DNA of 5,921 bases from JAAYXU01 sp050942555. Its GTDB lineage: Bacteria > Bacillota > Clostridia > Christensenellales > UMGS416. Below are positions 5,812-5,921 of the stretch, piece after piece; the first letter of the stretch is position 1, and the number at the start of each line of letters is the position of its first letter. The notes beneath the pieces were generated by a model. It was not told the DNA's origin and searched no databases. It worked only from the letters and a program-made list of their open reading frames with translations. Location: contig JBMNNN010000133.1 in assembly GCA_050942555.1 (NCBI GenBank), positions 1 to 5,921 of the forward strand. The letters are read 5' to 3'. The position numbers and the translations under genes are program-made.

Positions 5812-5921
5812 TCAGGCAGAAGCAACAGTATCACGAACGGAACCCAAAGCCTTGAGTAGCATCCTTGTTCCGTCAAGCCTCCCAGAGCGAACGTAAGATT
5901 TTTCAAAAATACTCCAGTCGG
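5812..5921 (-). CDS. Unidentified reading frame, C-terminal end only, enters from the right edge
   Basis: The minus strand from 5919 to the TGA at 5814-5812 is open for 35 codons and reads DWSIFEKSYVRSGRLDGTRM then LLKALGSVRDTVASA, a plausible mixed-charge protein end. I do not recognise the family. A second minus-strand frame is also open here to a stop at 5794-5792 and gives a hydrophobic, less protein-like sequence, so the coding frame is not certain. Third codon positions are T-rich, unlike dapF, which uses mostly G or C there; this suggests foreign or mobile DNA. If real, the gene reads in the same direction as dapF and ends about 145 bp before it. Confidence 0.3.
   Translation of the reverse strand, partial: DWSIFEKSYVRSGRLDGTRMLLKALGSVRDTVASA

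Overview
The window looks like a chromosomal segment of a GC-rich member of the Clostridia (Firmicutes). The reasons are a complete LL-diaminopimelate aminotransferase (DapL) gene directly behind dapF, strong GGAGG-type ribosome binding sites, near-consensus TTGACA/TATAAT promoters, and a diguanylate cyclase with a seven-helix membrane sensor. I cannot name the genus from the sequence alone. Both window ends (about 1-420 and 5770-5921) look less GC-rich than the middle and carry broken or unassigned material. The centre is intact housekeeping and accessory membrane genes.

Left edge (1-480): on the minus strand lies a broken DUF4956-type membrane protein gene that runs off the window. It has lost its 5' part, and an exact 5-bp tandem duplication puts it out of frame. 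About 150 bp of non-coding sequence follows. Middle-left (461-1817, plus strand): two small membrane-protein genes, each with its own clear promoter. The first is a GtrA-family four-helix protein, followed by a probable terminator. The second is a TVP38/TMEM64 (SNARE-associated, DedA-like) protein with a TTG start. A perfect 9-bp inverted repeat with a 3-bp centre sits just upstream of its -35 box and looks like an operator.

Middle to right (1865-5667, minus strand): three genes read leftward, dapF, then dapL, then a 564-residue 7TM diguanylate cyclase. Gaps are 11 bp and 27 bp, which suggests one operon. DapL makes LL-diaminopimelate from tetrahydrodipicolinate in one step, and DapF epimerises it to meso-diaminopimelate, the precursor of lysine and of the peptidoglycan cross-link. 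The third gene places a membrane c-di-GMP synthase, with catalytic and feedback-inhibition motifs intact, under the same transcription. It converges on the TVP38 gene with only 47 bp between the two stop codons.

Right edge (5668-5921): the dapF upstream region holds a consensus -35 box, two short inverted repeats and sequence reminiscent of an insertion-sequence end. Beyond it is the end of an unidentified minus-strand reading frame that enters from outside the window. No rRNA, tRNA, CRISPR array or classical riboswitch was seen. The best candidates for something new are the DAP-pathway/c-di-GMP operon and the operator-like palindromes at the TVP38 and dapF promoters; nothing here amounts to a clearly novel multi-gene system.
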